Positions 34,073 to 49,000 of a DNA stretch of 64,000 nt are shown here, one piece after another. The stretch is taken from NCBI GenBank assembly GCA_036345935.2, contig JADWOT020000009.1:10383899-10447898 (forward strand), in the 5' to 3' direction. The notes beneath the pieces are model-generated. The model ran no database searches. It saw only the letters and a list, made by a program, of their open reading frames with translations, and was not told the DNA's origin. This stretch comes from Taenia hydatigena. Lineage: Eukaryota > Platyhelminthes > Cestoda > Cyclophyllidea > Taeniidae. Within the stretch, counting starts at the first letter, position 1. Each line of letters starts with the position of its first letter. Position numbers and translations under genes: made by a program.

Positions 34073-37000
34073 GTACGTGATATTTTTGCTATCGTTCATA
34101 ATTGACATTTTAATTTTATTGGCTACTATAAAAACAAAATTTTGTGCTACATGATTTCGACCAAAATCCTTTTTTTAGTTGCTTGGCTTGAGTTTTTTGC
34201 AGATTGTTACTGGTTATCTGATTTAGTTACGTCTATTTTGCACTCTTATGAGTGACACCGTTTCTTAACTTGTTGTAAATCCCTTTCAAATGACAGTGCT
34301 GTTCTTGTGGAGTTATTTCTAATTTTTGATGAACATTCCTTACGCAGAGGAAGTTTTTACCATCAATCAAGTCCCAAGATATCTCACCCGATGAAAACGT
34401 CGGTTCTCAGTCGATCGCAGACGATGATTTTCCCGTCGACATACTCAGGACACTTGAGGAATCGCTTTACGTCGAAAAGTGGAATATACCTTGTCTAAGA
34501 TCGCAATCTCTTGGCTTGTGTCTATCAAGTGCTATCAGAATAATTAAGTGTAGAGGCCTACCTGCATTTGTCTCTACGGAAGCGCTTCAACGTTTCATGA
34601 CAAAATGCTTAAACGAGTGTTTGAACAAGGCAGGTTTTTATTGAGTAATTTATCTTTAATCTTATTTTGTAATTTTCAAACCTTGTACCTATTGGTGCTT
34701 AGCTTGCCTCTTAAGAGATCTAAATGCCCTTACTTTCCGACATGGAGAAAATTATGTCCTTTTGCGGTCTCGACTAGTTGCGAAATATCTAGCTTTCTTT
34801 TTGTTTTCCTCGAAATGTCTGAAGGAGAAGTCTACTAGAAATCCTAAGCACTTCGAATTTACCTTATCCAAGCCGGCTTACCTTAGTCTGTATGACATTG
34901 GAGTAGCGTTGGTTACGTTTGAAAACAATTTTTCTGTTGTTTCGTCCCTTTAAAACACCTCATTTTATTTTTGACGATTAAAATTGTATATTCCATCTGT
35001 CTGTTTCAGTTTCTTACGTCAAGTGCTGTTCTTCAGTGGGACGCAGAGACTCTCGAGGGGGTGCATAATATGTTGGAATTAGTTGTCCAACTGGCTATCG
35101 AATGTCTGACTGTTGGGAAGTGCTTTATGTCTCATGGTCAACAATCTTTTCAAAAATCCGACTGTCAGAACCTTATAGTATTGGCCTTTTCTTATTTGGA
35201 GGCAACATTCAACCCAGAATGCAGTTATCATCAACGTTGCCGTGATAGAACCACAAATACTGGAATATATGCGTTAGTTTTTTCTCCGGTGCTTCATCTG
35301 CACAAAGCATTTTGGCCGCTTTCATATCATTATTATTTCTGTAACCTATCTGTAAATATGACGGTCACCTAAATTAAACAGCTCTCAGTTATGCACTCCA
35401 TAATTACTCAAAATAATGTTATAATTGTACTTGATTTTTCTTTTCCTTACTAAGTTAAGGGAATTTTCTCCTATTTTTTACCGTTATTGAAGCGAGCTGG
35501 ATCCGCCTCTTAAATCTTCCTCGCGAAATTCGCTTATACGTATTCCATATACTCAATGCAATCGTGTAAATCTTAGTCCACCTTGTTTTTCAATTTTGAT
35601 AATGCATCAAGGGAACATGCTTATTCGGAAATGTTATAGAAATCGAAGGGAATTGTATCAAGACATTTTCGCCTTGCTAGGTATGCAGAAATGACGCTCA
35701 AAGTAAACAAACTATTAAAACATGACTCAATCCGTACTCAAATGCACAAAATTTGGGCATAATCTTGGCGAGCTTAATGCTTAAAGAACAAAAATGTGTT
35801 TGAAGTCTTAAAGTACAGGGATACTATTCCGATGAAAGATTCTTTTGTATGAGCAAGCATTTTATCTACAATGATGCTACTTTTAGTGATCAATTCAACA
35901 ACTGGGGTCCGGCGAAGGATAGTGGGGGTGGGAGACGCGTATTTGCAGAGATACTGCCAGCGCCAAAGAATTTCTATCTCGTTAATTTACTCAACTGCTT
36001 TGGAGCACATGGCGGATTCGATCTGATCCTCTGGTACGGCACGCGTCAGCACCTACCTCTCAAGGTGAGTCGCTTCATCTGTTCGCGAGTTCCACCCCAT
36101 TTCTGCTTTCTGGCAAACCTTCCCTGGCTGTCAAATCATAGTCCAGACAGTGCTGGTGTGATTCATACCCTTCGATGACTGGGCAAATGCTAGTCGGTCG
36201 TATTCCTTCACATGAATGTAAAACTGGCGATGCCTTGTAAAAAGTGCGTCATTAAACTGAAGAACATGCTTAACTCAAGCCGTTGAGTGCACTTCTTAAG
36301 GAGTTGTTGAAAAAGTCATCCTGTTCAACAATTAAGCGTTCCGCCCAACTTGTTTTGATTAACGATCTAATAATCTCTTATCCACCTGAGGCTATTCTAA
36401 CACATGGGACATTGAGGCAGAAGTCCCAAAAAACATGAATTTGAGTTTATTTTATAGCAGACAAATTAGGTATTTGGCGTCCTCTTCGCCTGGATCCGTG
36501 CTGACCGCAATAGCACTTTTTTCCGTCTTAATGACTATCGGTGCAGTAAGGATGTTCATTGTTGGAGCAGCATACAAGCCAATAGTTACCGTTATGGGGA
36601 AAACAGTTTCCTGGTGGAAGGGAGATAAGAATAGCATGGCATTGTTTTCATCGGTATATCAACTAAGTCTTATCTCTCCACCCTACTCATTTTCCTCCTC
36701 AGGCTATGCTGTTACGTCTAAATTTCCAATCATGTTGAATCTTTATGCATTGAAACTATTATGACTCTCAATGTCAACTCCAAAATTCATATTATTTGCA
36801 ACCTTTACACACGATTCATTACTGAAAAAGTCGCATGATGGTGACACATCTGAACAATTTAACCGAATTGGTATTCGAATGGATGACCGAGTTTCATATC
36901 ATGCATGCACTGATGACATGATTGTTTTTTCGCATCCGTAGATGATGCAATCAGTACTGGGGCCTCTGGCCAACGTGGCAGAATACTTAACTCTGGAGAC

Positions 37001-40000
37001 AATGTGTCGATACTCCAGTTGGCTGATGGTCCGCACCTTGTGGCTCATCCACAATCTTACCTCAGAAGACTTCAATCCACAGGAGTCACGAGTGTTCGAC
37101 CTCACCACCTCTCTCCGAGTACTCTGTTATCGCTCTGCCGCACTGTCGAACAGTCCAGACAGCAGCAATGGGGTGGATGTAGTTGTTCCCTTTACCCTCG
37201 CGGAATTCTCCCATCCCCGTCAGCCCGACTGGGACGCCTTGATGGAGCGGTGTCCTTCCCTCCCCCTAACAACATCCCTTTTCTCTGTAGCATATGTGGA
37301 TGAATGCCATTTGGCTATATTGCTCTCCTCCCTCTGCCCGCCCGTTGGTGTTTGCAGCTCCTTCAAGGTGCGAATACTCGCCACCCGCCACCTCATTGAC
37401 CAAATCTCAGCCGTCCAACAGGCGCGCTCAAGTAGCGCTGTGTCCAAGTCGGGTATTGCCTCCGCTGGCGCCACTCCTGTAGTCACTTCGACGTCTATCT
37501 TGGCAGCGGAGAATCAGGCCTTTCTGCGCCGCCGCAAGTTGCATCGACTCATTCGATACGATGCATTAATGACGTGGGTTAAGGAAAAGGCTGTTGTGCA
37601 GTCAATCATGAGTGAGTTCTGCGCCGCCTAAGATTAGGGTAATTATTTGCTTTTCCAGATAATTGTTTTCTGTATTGTCATGGTTTACAACCAAAAATAT
37701 TAGCTCTGGTTCCGGTCATATTTATGCATGCCACAATGCAAATTATTTGCAGTTAAGTACCTTTTATCGTCTGCAGAAATCCAATGTAATCTTCCACCTA
37801 CGCTCATTTTAAGTTTTGTTGGAAACGCTACAAAAAAAACCAAGGAAATGACTTATACACAAAGTCTAGGGACGTTTCATTATCTGTCTACCAACTCAGG
37901 ATTACCTCATTTATCGTGAAAGAATCTCTAAGGTCCGACTCTCGAATAAGCGAATATTCAACACTTAGACGTAATGACGCTGTCTAACCTGGCGTCGTGG
38001 CCTCAATTCCTTTCACATGTAAGCCCCATCCCCGTACGGTAACGGAACAAAACTTTTCCAGTTTTCCACAGCCAACCCTGTAACTTCTGCTATTTGCATT
38101 GAAGCCAACCTAGATAACGTGACCTACGTGGCAACGCTGTGTGAATTGTTCCGTTGTCTTGGCGACCGCATCACAATGGAAGACATCACGGCCTTATGGA
38201 AGTGTCAGGAGACGCAGAGCAATGCAGGCGTCAACAACATCCTCAAGCTACTCTCTGAGGTTGGAGCAAATGGCTTCAATCAAGCCCAGTTCGAGCATGT
38301 GCTCCAGCTGGTCAGAGATGTAAGTTGGGAATTGAAGGTTAAGCCACTTGGTACCTAGAGAATGGATTAACTGATTTCAAAAAATCCTTGCTGTCCTTAT
38401 GACGCGGTCTCAATGGAATGGCAGTTTGAAATGTACAGTAATCTGGAATAATCGTCTTCACTTAAAAGCTGTTTCCGTTCCTTAACCGAAATTTTCTGCT
38501 GAAGTGCCTTAGTGTCAGTCGTGGTGTGAATGGAGGCCACTAGTGGAAGTCCTTAATGACTTCCAATTAGTTCGACTGGCGGATGTCAAAGGCTTCCAAA
38601 TGGTCAAAGAAAAGGAGTGCAACCAGTCATGTCACATGCACTGAATTACAACATCGTGGATTCAACATTCGTCTTACATGGAAGGTGATGGTGACGCAGC
38701 TTCTATTTTCATTTTCCTTTCAATTAGACAACACGAACGCAGATGTCTCCCTTTTCGGACTTTTTTTCGATACAAAGTGTTCCGCTTACTTACCACGCTG
38801 TCATTCGCTTACTTTTCATTGATGATGAAGTGCCTGATTTATTCTACTCATTATCTGATCATAGGCGTCATAGCTTATAAAGTAACTGAGACGCCTACTA
38901 ACTACTCTTAATTAGTGTAATGAATGCAAAATGTTGTTAACATCAATTATTCTCGTAAATCAAAAGCACTCTGCGTTAAAAATAGCTTCGTCCAGTCTAC
39001 CCAATGTCTGAATGATTTCAAGACTACCATTGATTTTCTGGAGATATGAGTGTATGAGCCATGAAAGCTTTTCACATCGGTCACCTTGGATATCTCTGCG
39101 ATTTATTCCAAGACAATGGACGTAGGCATTTCTACCCAAACTTCATTTCCATTCAGTTGAAACACCGGACGAATTTATGGTACTAAAGGGGCTAAACTTG
39201 TGCGAAAGACTGTCTAGTGCACTTTTCTTTAACAGAGCTGGAGCGCTCTAGATCTACAAGCACGCATCCAGTTTAGCCGATCCTCGGGATCTAACAAGAT
39301 GGGCATGAAGCACCGATACCGCCACAGACTCTCCATTACTACCACCGCTACACCAATCAGACAGCCCATCACAGAGTCGCCCACCATCCGTAACACGCGC
39401 GTCCGTCTGCTCAACTTTGTCGCAACTACTGCCATCACTTCGCGTGAGGTCTGGGTCTCTGATCTCTGTCTTCAACTTCTTTGGCAACTCTCCCATGGTC
39501 TACATCACAAGTCACCCGAGCACGCCAAATCGACGTCCTTGACCGGAGAGGAGAAGGGAAAGGCGACTTTTGGACGATTTGAACGACTCGTCAGTGCCTT
39601 GAGTAGCAGCAGTGGGGGTGGAAGTGGAGGTGCCGGTCGTAATAGTGTAGATGGAGGAGCCTCAGTCTATCATCCCGGTCCACCAAATCCCGAGCACACC
39701 GAAGCGGCTATGGCACAACTGGTGATTGTCCTCCGGGAGTGCCGATTACCTACGAATGAGCAACGCAATCGGCTCAACACGTGGTTATCTGTTGCTGCTG
39801 AAGAACTGAAAAGGGTAAGATCTACTAGTTAGGAATACTCCCTCGCTTTTACTTAAAGTCATCAAACACTGGCCCTTCAGAAGGTAATTGCAAAATGGCG
39901 CTTGAGTCAACTCCTTCTAACTCACAATCTATTGCTTCGCGCAATTGTATTTAGAGCGCCCAGTTCGTCTGTTGATGAATATGCAGCTAAAGCTTGAAAA

Positions 40001-43000
40001 ATGCTCCTACCAAATGCAAAAGACATTCACTTAACGCATTTATTTTCATTTTTAGGGAAAATCAACTTACTACGTGCTCGACTTCCTGCAGACCATATTG
40101 GACCTAATATGCAAGCCCTTGCCCGGCCGCAGCAAGAAGGTAATATAAAACCCAGAGTAAGGCATGTGTTGCGTCCTTTTGTTGAGAATGCCAAATTTGT
40201 TGGCAAGCTCCCATGCACACGCAACTGCCCGCAACCGATGCACATCCGCACGTGGATGCTCTCCTGCCTGTTCTATCGTGTAGAGCATTTTCTCGTCAGT
40301 CATCAGTTTGCTATGCTACTTATAGAAGGGGCTGCTTTGGCGGCTCCTGTTGCAGACTTACAGTTCTGCATTAGAATGGGGTACAGATCCTTAAAGGCTT
40401 GTAAGATGTTAAAATAAAATGTCGCTGCTTCGGAAGAGGCTGTAGCTCATTACCTTTCACATCTCTGTTGGCTTAAAACGAATTGAGGAAAGAGTTTTGC
40501 TGATAGGCATGTTACCGCGTCTCATTTGGCCGTAAAATCAGTTGCGTTCTGCCTCTTTGCACTGGTAGTAAAAGTTAACATCTTGGCAACCTTCGAGTTT
40601 AGGTTTTCTATTATTGAACAACGTGGTAACTTTTAATACATCCTACATAATGCACAATCACGACTAGTTGATAAGTGCTCGGCACTTTGTGCCGGTCAGG
40701 TCAAGGGTTGCGCTTTCACTTGGAGCTTTTATGGGGCACCTGTCTTTGTATAAACACTGACTATTTTTCTAGGGTCTTCTAGGACCTTATCAACGGCGGA
40801 ACAAAGAATTTTAGCTTGATATCTTTTCTGTGCTTAAGACGGACACTTTTGTGGTACATCTAGCTACCCAACCATATAAATGCTCCTAACGTTGCTTGCA
40901 TAAAAGCCACAACTTCCCTACATGAGACTTTGGAAATGTATTTTAGTCATAAAATTTCAGTTGCATGAGAAAGGTCTCCAAATGTAGGTGTAACGGTTCT
41001 TTTCTCACGGTAAAAGTAATGCCAGTGGGATTGGGGCTCCTGTCAAGTGTTTCGTATCCCCGCTATTCCGACTGCATCCTCCTCTCATTAAGTGATTGCC
41101 TTACCCACCGGGTCAACGCCTTCATAACATGCACCCTTGAATAAGTTTTTTAGTAAATAAGTCACTTGTGATATCCATAATGCTGCGCTTGGATTAATTT
41201 CAGTTAAATTTGGAGGTATTTTTTGACACTATCGTCATTAAACTCTCCGTGGATCCAATTAAGGATAAAATATGTCGCAAAAATAAAACACCGAGAGGAG
41301 AACACAATTTACTTCGAACACGTGAGTTTTTTTATTTGATTCGACAAAGAAGGTTTGCAGTTTCAGAAGAATCTGGACTTGGGACATTCTAAGCTAGGAA
41401 GAGGAAGGGTTTGTGTCGAGGCATTTCCAGTGTGCAAATGGTATCGTGTCGTCAACTATTCGGGTTCAGCCACAAGTTGTGCCATAGAAGCATGCAAGTT
41501 CGTAGGAGGAGCTATTGTCATTTATACTCCTTCACTATTGTAGTAATAAATGTCTATCAAACCTGCATGCGGCACACTTGCAAATAAGAACCGATCCAGA
41601 TTATTTTCCGCAACGTGTTTGTACTGGAAGCCTGTGCATTCTCGATTAATTAAAGCCCTATTATGCATGACCGAGGCGTTCAAGCTCCCCACGTCCGTTT
41701 TTATGACCAAAATGTCTGATTCCCATTAAAGGACACACTACGGGAACTCAACAAGACTCACTCTCTCATCGACACCGTTTGCAATTCGCTGCATCGTCTG
41801 CAAAAACAGGCCGTCACCTCAAAACACTTGATTGCCTCCTCTCCTGCCAAATCTGTCAGCAACGAGTACAATAAAACCATTCGACATGGCGATGTGAGTC
41901 ATTGTTTGGAAGAGTTTCACTATTTAACGAAGTTTCTTGGACTGTCAAGATTAATTGGAGAATGCTTCTGACAAAAGTATTTGTTCCGTGGCTCTCAACA
42001 ACTACCTGGTGTATTCGTACTGGGTCCCACACAATTCTTGAATCAAATGTTCTTAGCTGTCATTGTTTGTTCCTACTGGAAGTGGAAACCATCAGGCTCT
42101 TTCATTGTTCATTGTTTTCAGATTATTCGAGCTTCTTTTTTACCATGCAAGTGATCCGTGTATTATGATGAATTTAGTTGATCAAACGACACTTGGATGT
42201 GCTTCATTACCTTCTAAGCACAGCTGACCTTCACTTATCCGTGGACCGGACTCAGGACATTTGGGACACTCTTGTGAATGACTATAGCCTTGTTCTCTTC
42301 AGCGTTGAGGTAGGTCTGTTTAACCGCTTCCATTTGGCCTTCGAAGTAGTTAATGGCCTCCCGTAATTCCTTTCATCTAAAAAATGGCAATGCACTAGGT
42401 AACAAGGAATTCTCCACAGTTGCCGATTACTTTTTATCAAGAGTCCCTTCTCTGAATAAGATGACGTAGCTGTGGGTCAGTTTTGAATGAGTAAATTTCA
42501 CCCATCTGTAATTGCGATTTAGTTTCACGAGCCTCCTTTGGGCTCTCTAAATCATTCATCCTCATTTACTGAAGACAGCAGACTGCTTCTAGTTTTGTTT
42601 TTTCTTTCACGAAAACATTGACCTCCACTTATAGAAAACACTTCTCTGGTTCGCCTCCGCTTTGGATCTGCTTGAAACCGACGCTCAAAACAGCCTCTTC
42701 ACTAAAAATATCCTCAAACTTCCGCCCTCCATCATTCAAACCTTCAAGGGTAAGTGGGCTAAGTCCACCTTTATATTGTTACATCTTGGAAATGTCCCCT
42801 TAAAACTGCCATGGCTTTGGGATCAATTGAATAGTGAGAATTTATAATTGTTTGACAATTCTTAGATTAGCATAATTCATACCGTATTATTTTTTCCTCA
42901 AAACTTTTTCTCCTCTATTTATAAATAGGTTTCCAATGTTTCGAGTCTTTCTTTGTCAAAGTGAACGTAAATGAGGGTCGACTTAAAATGAATCAGGATG

Positions 43001-46000
43001 GCTGGGTAAACACCTTTTCTGTTCTTGTGCATTTATTAATCACGACTGAAGATACTGCACTCTATTGCCCTGTCAAATCTTGGTAGCGCTTTTTGGGTAA
43101 TCCAAATGGTTCCCACGATTGTCCTTTTAACTTGTCAAAGTAAAAGTACAACGGAAATTTGTTGATGACAGCACATATGTTCCTTATAGGTCTTAGATTC
43201 CCTACTCATGCCAACTCAGGTCCCTAAAATGCCTAATAGACAAGCTACTAACATAAGCTATTCAGCCTGGAAACTTGATTTTTTTGGATGTAGCGATCGG
43301 AAGGATAGGCAAAGTAGCGGTTTACAGGAAAGCCATTTTCCCTTAAGACTGTCGAGCGAATGGACTTGATTGGGGTGGATTTTTTGTGGGATCTCTACAC
43401 CTCCCTTCCCACAACACCAAATCCGACTGATCATGTGGCAAGCAGTGTTCCTGCCTTACTTGCTGGCGGTAAAATCCTCCCGCCAGTGGATGGTAAAGGC
43501 GACTTGGGCGTCTCAAGTGAGGTTCCCTTAGAGGTGCAGATCTTCAACTGTCGTCAGGCCATCCACAAGGCGCGCAAACTGCTGCTCCTCATCTCGTGGT
43601 CTCAACTGTCAAGCAAGTTGAAGAAGGATCCCGAAAGCTGTCACAAGCGCTTTTTTGACTACTGTCGAAAACGCATTGAGGTGAGCAAGTAGAAGAGGTG
43701 CTTCACTTAACTATTCAATCAGAAATTGAGAGTTTATTGAGGAAGTGAAAAGGATCGACATGGCCTTGGAATTTTGGGAAAGGAGCCCCAAAAACCTTAG
43801 AGAACGCCAACCTTTTTATTTGTAATGAAGTCGAACTTTTAGATTGAAACTTTGTAAAGGGCTTTCAAGCGTCTGAGATATTTGTTGCACAGAAAAAATA
43901 AGAGTCTGATAATCCCAATCGCGAGGTCTTTGTCCTAAGGACAATCCTGCCAATTCAAGTTTCCTATTTGTCAATTCCTATGTGGTCGGCTTAAGTCTAC
44001 TATTCACAGGAAAGAGTGCATTTTTATTTTCTGATTTAATTATTGTGATTTGGTGCTTATATGTGTGAGCTCGGACTCTGCCGAGATTTCGTCCGCGGTA
44101 ATCAGCATATAAGGCCTTGAGATAGAGACGCCCATACATACCGACGCAGGAAGGTAGTAGGTGTCGGTTGGGTAGTGGAGACCAATGGCTGTAGTCATGC
44201 TTATTTGTAGCACTTGATTGACCTTGGCCTTGCAGTGAGTATTAGGTCGCCTAAAGTGCATCTGTGCAAGACATCAGCCAATCAAGAGGCAATTTGTGGG
44301 ATTGCGACATCCCAGCATGTTTGGGAGGTAGCAGTGAGGATGTCGACCTCTATAAAATTGGCCAGAAACTTTTTCTGAGGTTACAGGCATTTCTAGCATT
44401 AACTGACTCTGATCTCTTGTGGCTTGGAACTTGCTGCGATTTTCCTTTTCCAGCTCCTTCTGTTCTGTGTTTGAACAGAATGGTGCCCAGTGTTGTGGCT
44501 TGTCCAAGAATCGTTAGATTTTAAACATTTCCTCTACATTTGAAGATCTCAATGGTTCCAGTCGTGTCAGTCATGCTTCCTCTTTCAATAAAATCCAGAG
44601 TTACGATAGAATAAAAATTGGAAAACCTTGGATTGTTTCCAAGCTCTGCCGCGCTTCTGCATTGGAAGTGGAGGGAAATTAGAGGTGCGCTTCGCGGTAG
44701 GTCCGCCTAGGTCCTATCTTTTTAAGTGCCTATAACGGCAATACAAATGTGAATTTATGAGGCTACGAGTTTTCTCTTAGTGCCCGGTCATTTAGACACT
44801 TACGACCCTAGGCAATGCTAGCGAAATTCCACTTTCTCTGGTTCCTGAATTGTGGAATAAAGGGGTAAGCCTTTTACAGCCCCTTTGCCCAACAGAGTTT
44901 ATATCGCTTTGTTTACCTCCTTCTATCAGCATTTCGCTTCCTTTCTGTTCTTTTCGTGGTCTCGGGACTCATTTCCTGGCCTTTTGATCCGGAATTCAAT
45001 TCGGCAAATACTTGTAGGAATTACTGCACTTCACTGGAGAATCTTGACAATAAATTACTTTCTTTCTTCACGATTTGAAAGTATTAATTGTGCAGCAGTA
45101 TGTCGATTAGATCTGATTTTGAGGGCATCCCTCCAGTCACGCATGATCTTGTGCCGTCGTCTTCCAGATCAACCTCGCAGCCTCCACTTCCAGCTTGTCG
45201 CACTCAAGTCGAGTACAGACGGAGAGTCGGCATATGACAGTGGAACGTTCATTACAGCCCAATCTGCGCTCACTGCTGGCCGATACGGGTCAATTCCTCG
45301 CATCCCTTCTCGTCGGTCCTAAGGCGGCCGCCTCGGCGCGCAGTCGTCTCAGCAAATCTTCGCGTCTAGCTCTCTACCGCCTCCTTTACATCGTCTTTTC
45401 CTACATTGAGAACGCTGAGGTAAGCGAAAGGGCGGTCACCCGACATTGCGAGCAGGAGGTGGATCATGGTAAAGGTAGTATACCTTAGGTATGCGAGTGT
45501 CATGTGATCAAGTAATGGGTCTGTGAAACACCTGCCCATTGGTCATATTTGCACAAACACCTGGGATTTCATAATTTAAACCTGATTTTCCAAAAGCTCA
45601 AAGAGGTACAGATAGAGTTCTTGATTCGATTCCTAATTTCAAGTCAGTAATTTTTTCCATTGGAAAATCATTTTTTTGCTTTATCAAGGTTGAAATGCGT
45701 TTAAACAACCATACAACTCGTTTTTTGCTTTCCTTTTGGAAATTCGCCTTAAAAAATTAATGCAACGATTAACTTGGCGGTATTTTACACTAGAAAGTAG
45801 GTTTTATTTGGTTCATCAAAACGCAATGTTGATGGTAATTGGAAGAATAAGAGCCTCTTCGCTAGTAGCCATTTCAATTTTTGATGTCCTGAGATTCCTT
45901 AATAGATGGTAACTAGTGCACTTAAATGGTAGTTTAACTTGCTCACAGCGCAATTAAAACGTGGCAATAATTGATGGGCTTTGATACATACCACTGCGAC

Positions 46001-49000
46001 AGAATATGCATTACCCACGCACCCAAGGACTGTGGGGCTGCCGACACGACCCCTGAGCCATGCCACTGGACGGAACTACGATGGTCGTGCCCTTCAGTAA
46101 TCGCACAACCAAAAAGAATCGTTGAACAGTACCGCATCTCCCCTCCTCCCCTGTCGAGCTTTGTCACGACGCTCTCCTTGGTCATCCTTCCGCATTCACC
46201 ATCGCAAGGGAGTTGGTGATGGGAAAAGAAACTAACCAATTTGCGCGCAACTGAAAGGGCATTTGACTGCAGCGTCACTGGTCTCCCCTGCCATTTCCGC
46301 TGGACATAAAGTTCCTGTCTTGTTTTGGAGGCGTTTTTGGGAGAAGGGTGAATGCTTAGGCCATCGCGGATGCCCATCGCTGGTCGTAAGAGCACTGGTC
46401 TAAAACCAGGCATTTATTAAAGGGCGATGTTTAAAGTGTTGTCATAGCGATAAGGTCTCGCGTCTGTTCCTTCTGGTCACTATTTTTTTAGTTCAGTTCT
46501 GCTCATCCACATCCATCTGGATTATATCCAACTGCTAGAGAGGTGAAAGGAGTATCACGTGTTTACTTATTTGACAACTTCATGCAAGCACTGTGGACAG
46601 CTCCATAACAAACTTGGGGATGAATCGCGGCTAATTTCATCTCATCGGATAGTTGCATTCCTGTTGGACACTCTCAACATCTCGTTTTGGGGTCGCCACA
46701 AATTCTCTCATCCGCAGTAATAGAAATTGGGCAGCTCTCCTTTATGATCGGGTTCGCTTTCCGCCGCCAATAGCGTAGCTCGTCAAGACTTCCCTGATAA
46801 TGTGAGACGCCATAGTGCTGGGAGTAAATATGTACCATTGTCGCACAGGCAGGCTGTGGGGCCGCCAACACGGTCTGGAGGCCATGCCGCTGGGCGAAAG
46901 TACAACGAATGCGTGCCTCATTGTCCGTTTGACCAAGTGAAGCGAAGTGCTGCAATTGATAGACTTCGGACTTGGGCAAGAATCATACATCAATGGAAGC
47001 TGCAATGAATTCAGAAGTCACTGTTGCTGTGCTGCTTGACTTCCCGCTGCCCACAATGACACCTTTTTTTCTTTCTTCCCAGCGAAAGGATTTATTTGCT
47101 TAAGCGATAGTGCAACGTTGAGGGTCAATGAAGAAACACTTTTAGCGTCAGTTTTATGGTCCCATCTTTTTTTGGCAACATTCTCCCCTCTTGGGCCACT
47201 TTTTCGCTGTGAATTTGTTCGTTAATTCCGGTCTTTACTACTCGCTCTTTCTAAACTTCTGGCGGTTCTTTTTCACTTCCTTGGTCTTTTTTTCCCTAAA
47301 ATGGCAACACAAATGATTAATAGAGGTGTTCAATTTATGAGGCAAAGCTTGTCGGCAATTTGCTCTCCTCCACCCTTGTCATGGTGCTGAGCTTGGACAA
47401 TTTCATTGTGGCGAGTCTTGCAGTTTTGGAGGAAAGCTAAAATTCCTTTCATAAACTTTGTTACCAACACATTTTTATCATGGCGACGCATTGAAATGAT
47501 TGCAAAGTAATGAAGTCGAGTCGGATTGAGCGGGAAATAAACAGTCATTTCTTGGCTCAAAGTAAGCAAAAAATAGCAACCCTATCCAACTCAACTTATA
47601 CTTTCTCTTTGCTAATTGGGAGTCAAAAAGGCAGTTTTAATAGAAGTTACAAAGCGGGGACGGTATTGCAGGAACCGCCGCACTACCCGATTATCAAGTG
47701 CTTTCTAAATTGCACTTCCGTGTAAGTCTCCAAGCGACGAAATTGAACCTCCTTCCGCTATCCCCAGGAGTTGTAATGAGGCTCCATCTTGGGATTAGTT
47801 CTAATCCTCCCCATTTTGTGATAATCCGTTTCGATCTAACTGGCACAAAAGCACGATTTTTTCCTCAGTCCTCAAGGAATCATTCAAAGCAACCTTAAGT
47901 CGTGTTGCGACGTTTTGCATTAGAGTCGCAAAAGAAGACTCAGTCGCATGAATCCATAATTTACGTAAGAAGACCATGTCACGTGAAAATTATGGCTATA
48001 ACGGTTGTTTGAGTAGTAATAATTAATAACTGCTCCATGATTGTTTTTATTGCGGCTTTAGGATGAATTAATTGGTGCTCATGAGCCACCAAGCTGCTGG
48101 AAGCCGCACTACATGTCGTTCCGTGGGTGGGAGCTACGAATTCCTCTTCGTGTTTTCAATCCCTCTGGTCAATTGCTCATCTCCTCGACCCTTCCACTGA
48201 CTGCACGCTACCACACAACTTCCTTCGGTCTATGTCTGAGTGATGCCACTGCCGATTACCTCAGAAATCCCATCCTCGTTGTCCACTCCAACGCGACGTT
48301 AGCTTCAGTGCGTAAACTCGTAGGACTCGTCGTCCCCGTGTGTCTATATGCCCTCGCTAACACCACCACACAGTTCGCCTTTGGATCTGAGGTCCTCTCC
48401 CTCGACTCAATCAAACCACCCGGCGTTAGTGGTCTCCACGAGCTTACTAATCGTAATCGGCAGGCTCCTCTATCCGATCCAAAGAGTGAGACACCCCTTG
48501 GGCACAAACTGGACCGCGAGGCAATCGGGGAGCTGGGCTTTCAAACAGGGCGGACACTGGTGATTCGATTGCGGTCACACACAGAATTGCAAGGATTTGG
48601 AAACGATATTAATGGCGCCAGTTCCTTTACCATTTCTGATAGTATGCACAGCTCTCTGCTTCGACGCTCCTCAGGGTTGTCGATGAAATCGAGTGGTAGT
48701 GGGAAGTTGCATCCACCTCCATTACCTCACGTGGCCTCTTCAGTCTCCTCTTCATCGTTTCTGCCTAAGGTAGCATCGTTTCTTCATTCGGAAAAGCAAA
48801 ATCCACCAATGACGGCGGCCAATGTCAATGCTATTGATCCCGCATGTCTACAGTCACCGTTCACATTGCCTAGTCTAATGCTTGCCTCCAGCAGATCTGT
48901 ATACGAGTCGGTGTTTGAACTAGCAGAGAATGATCTGGCGGAAAACGGACCATCGCAGATCAGACCAAATTTGCTTCATATGATCAGGCTTCTGCTCTAC

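Noticed and set aside
36435..36764. 109-codon hydrophobic frame inside a USP24 intron
   Set aside because: It lies wholly between USP24 exons ending at 36064 and starting at 36942, with no homologue recognised. Hydrophobicity is common in T-rich intron DNA.
45943..46413. 156-codon frame on the minus strand
   Set aside because: It coincides with the family B miniature element. The other two copies do not preserve the frame, so it is unlikely to be a protein.
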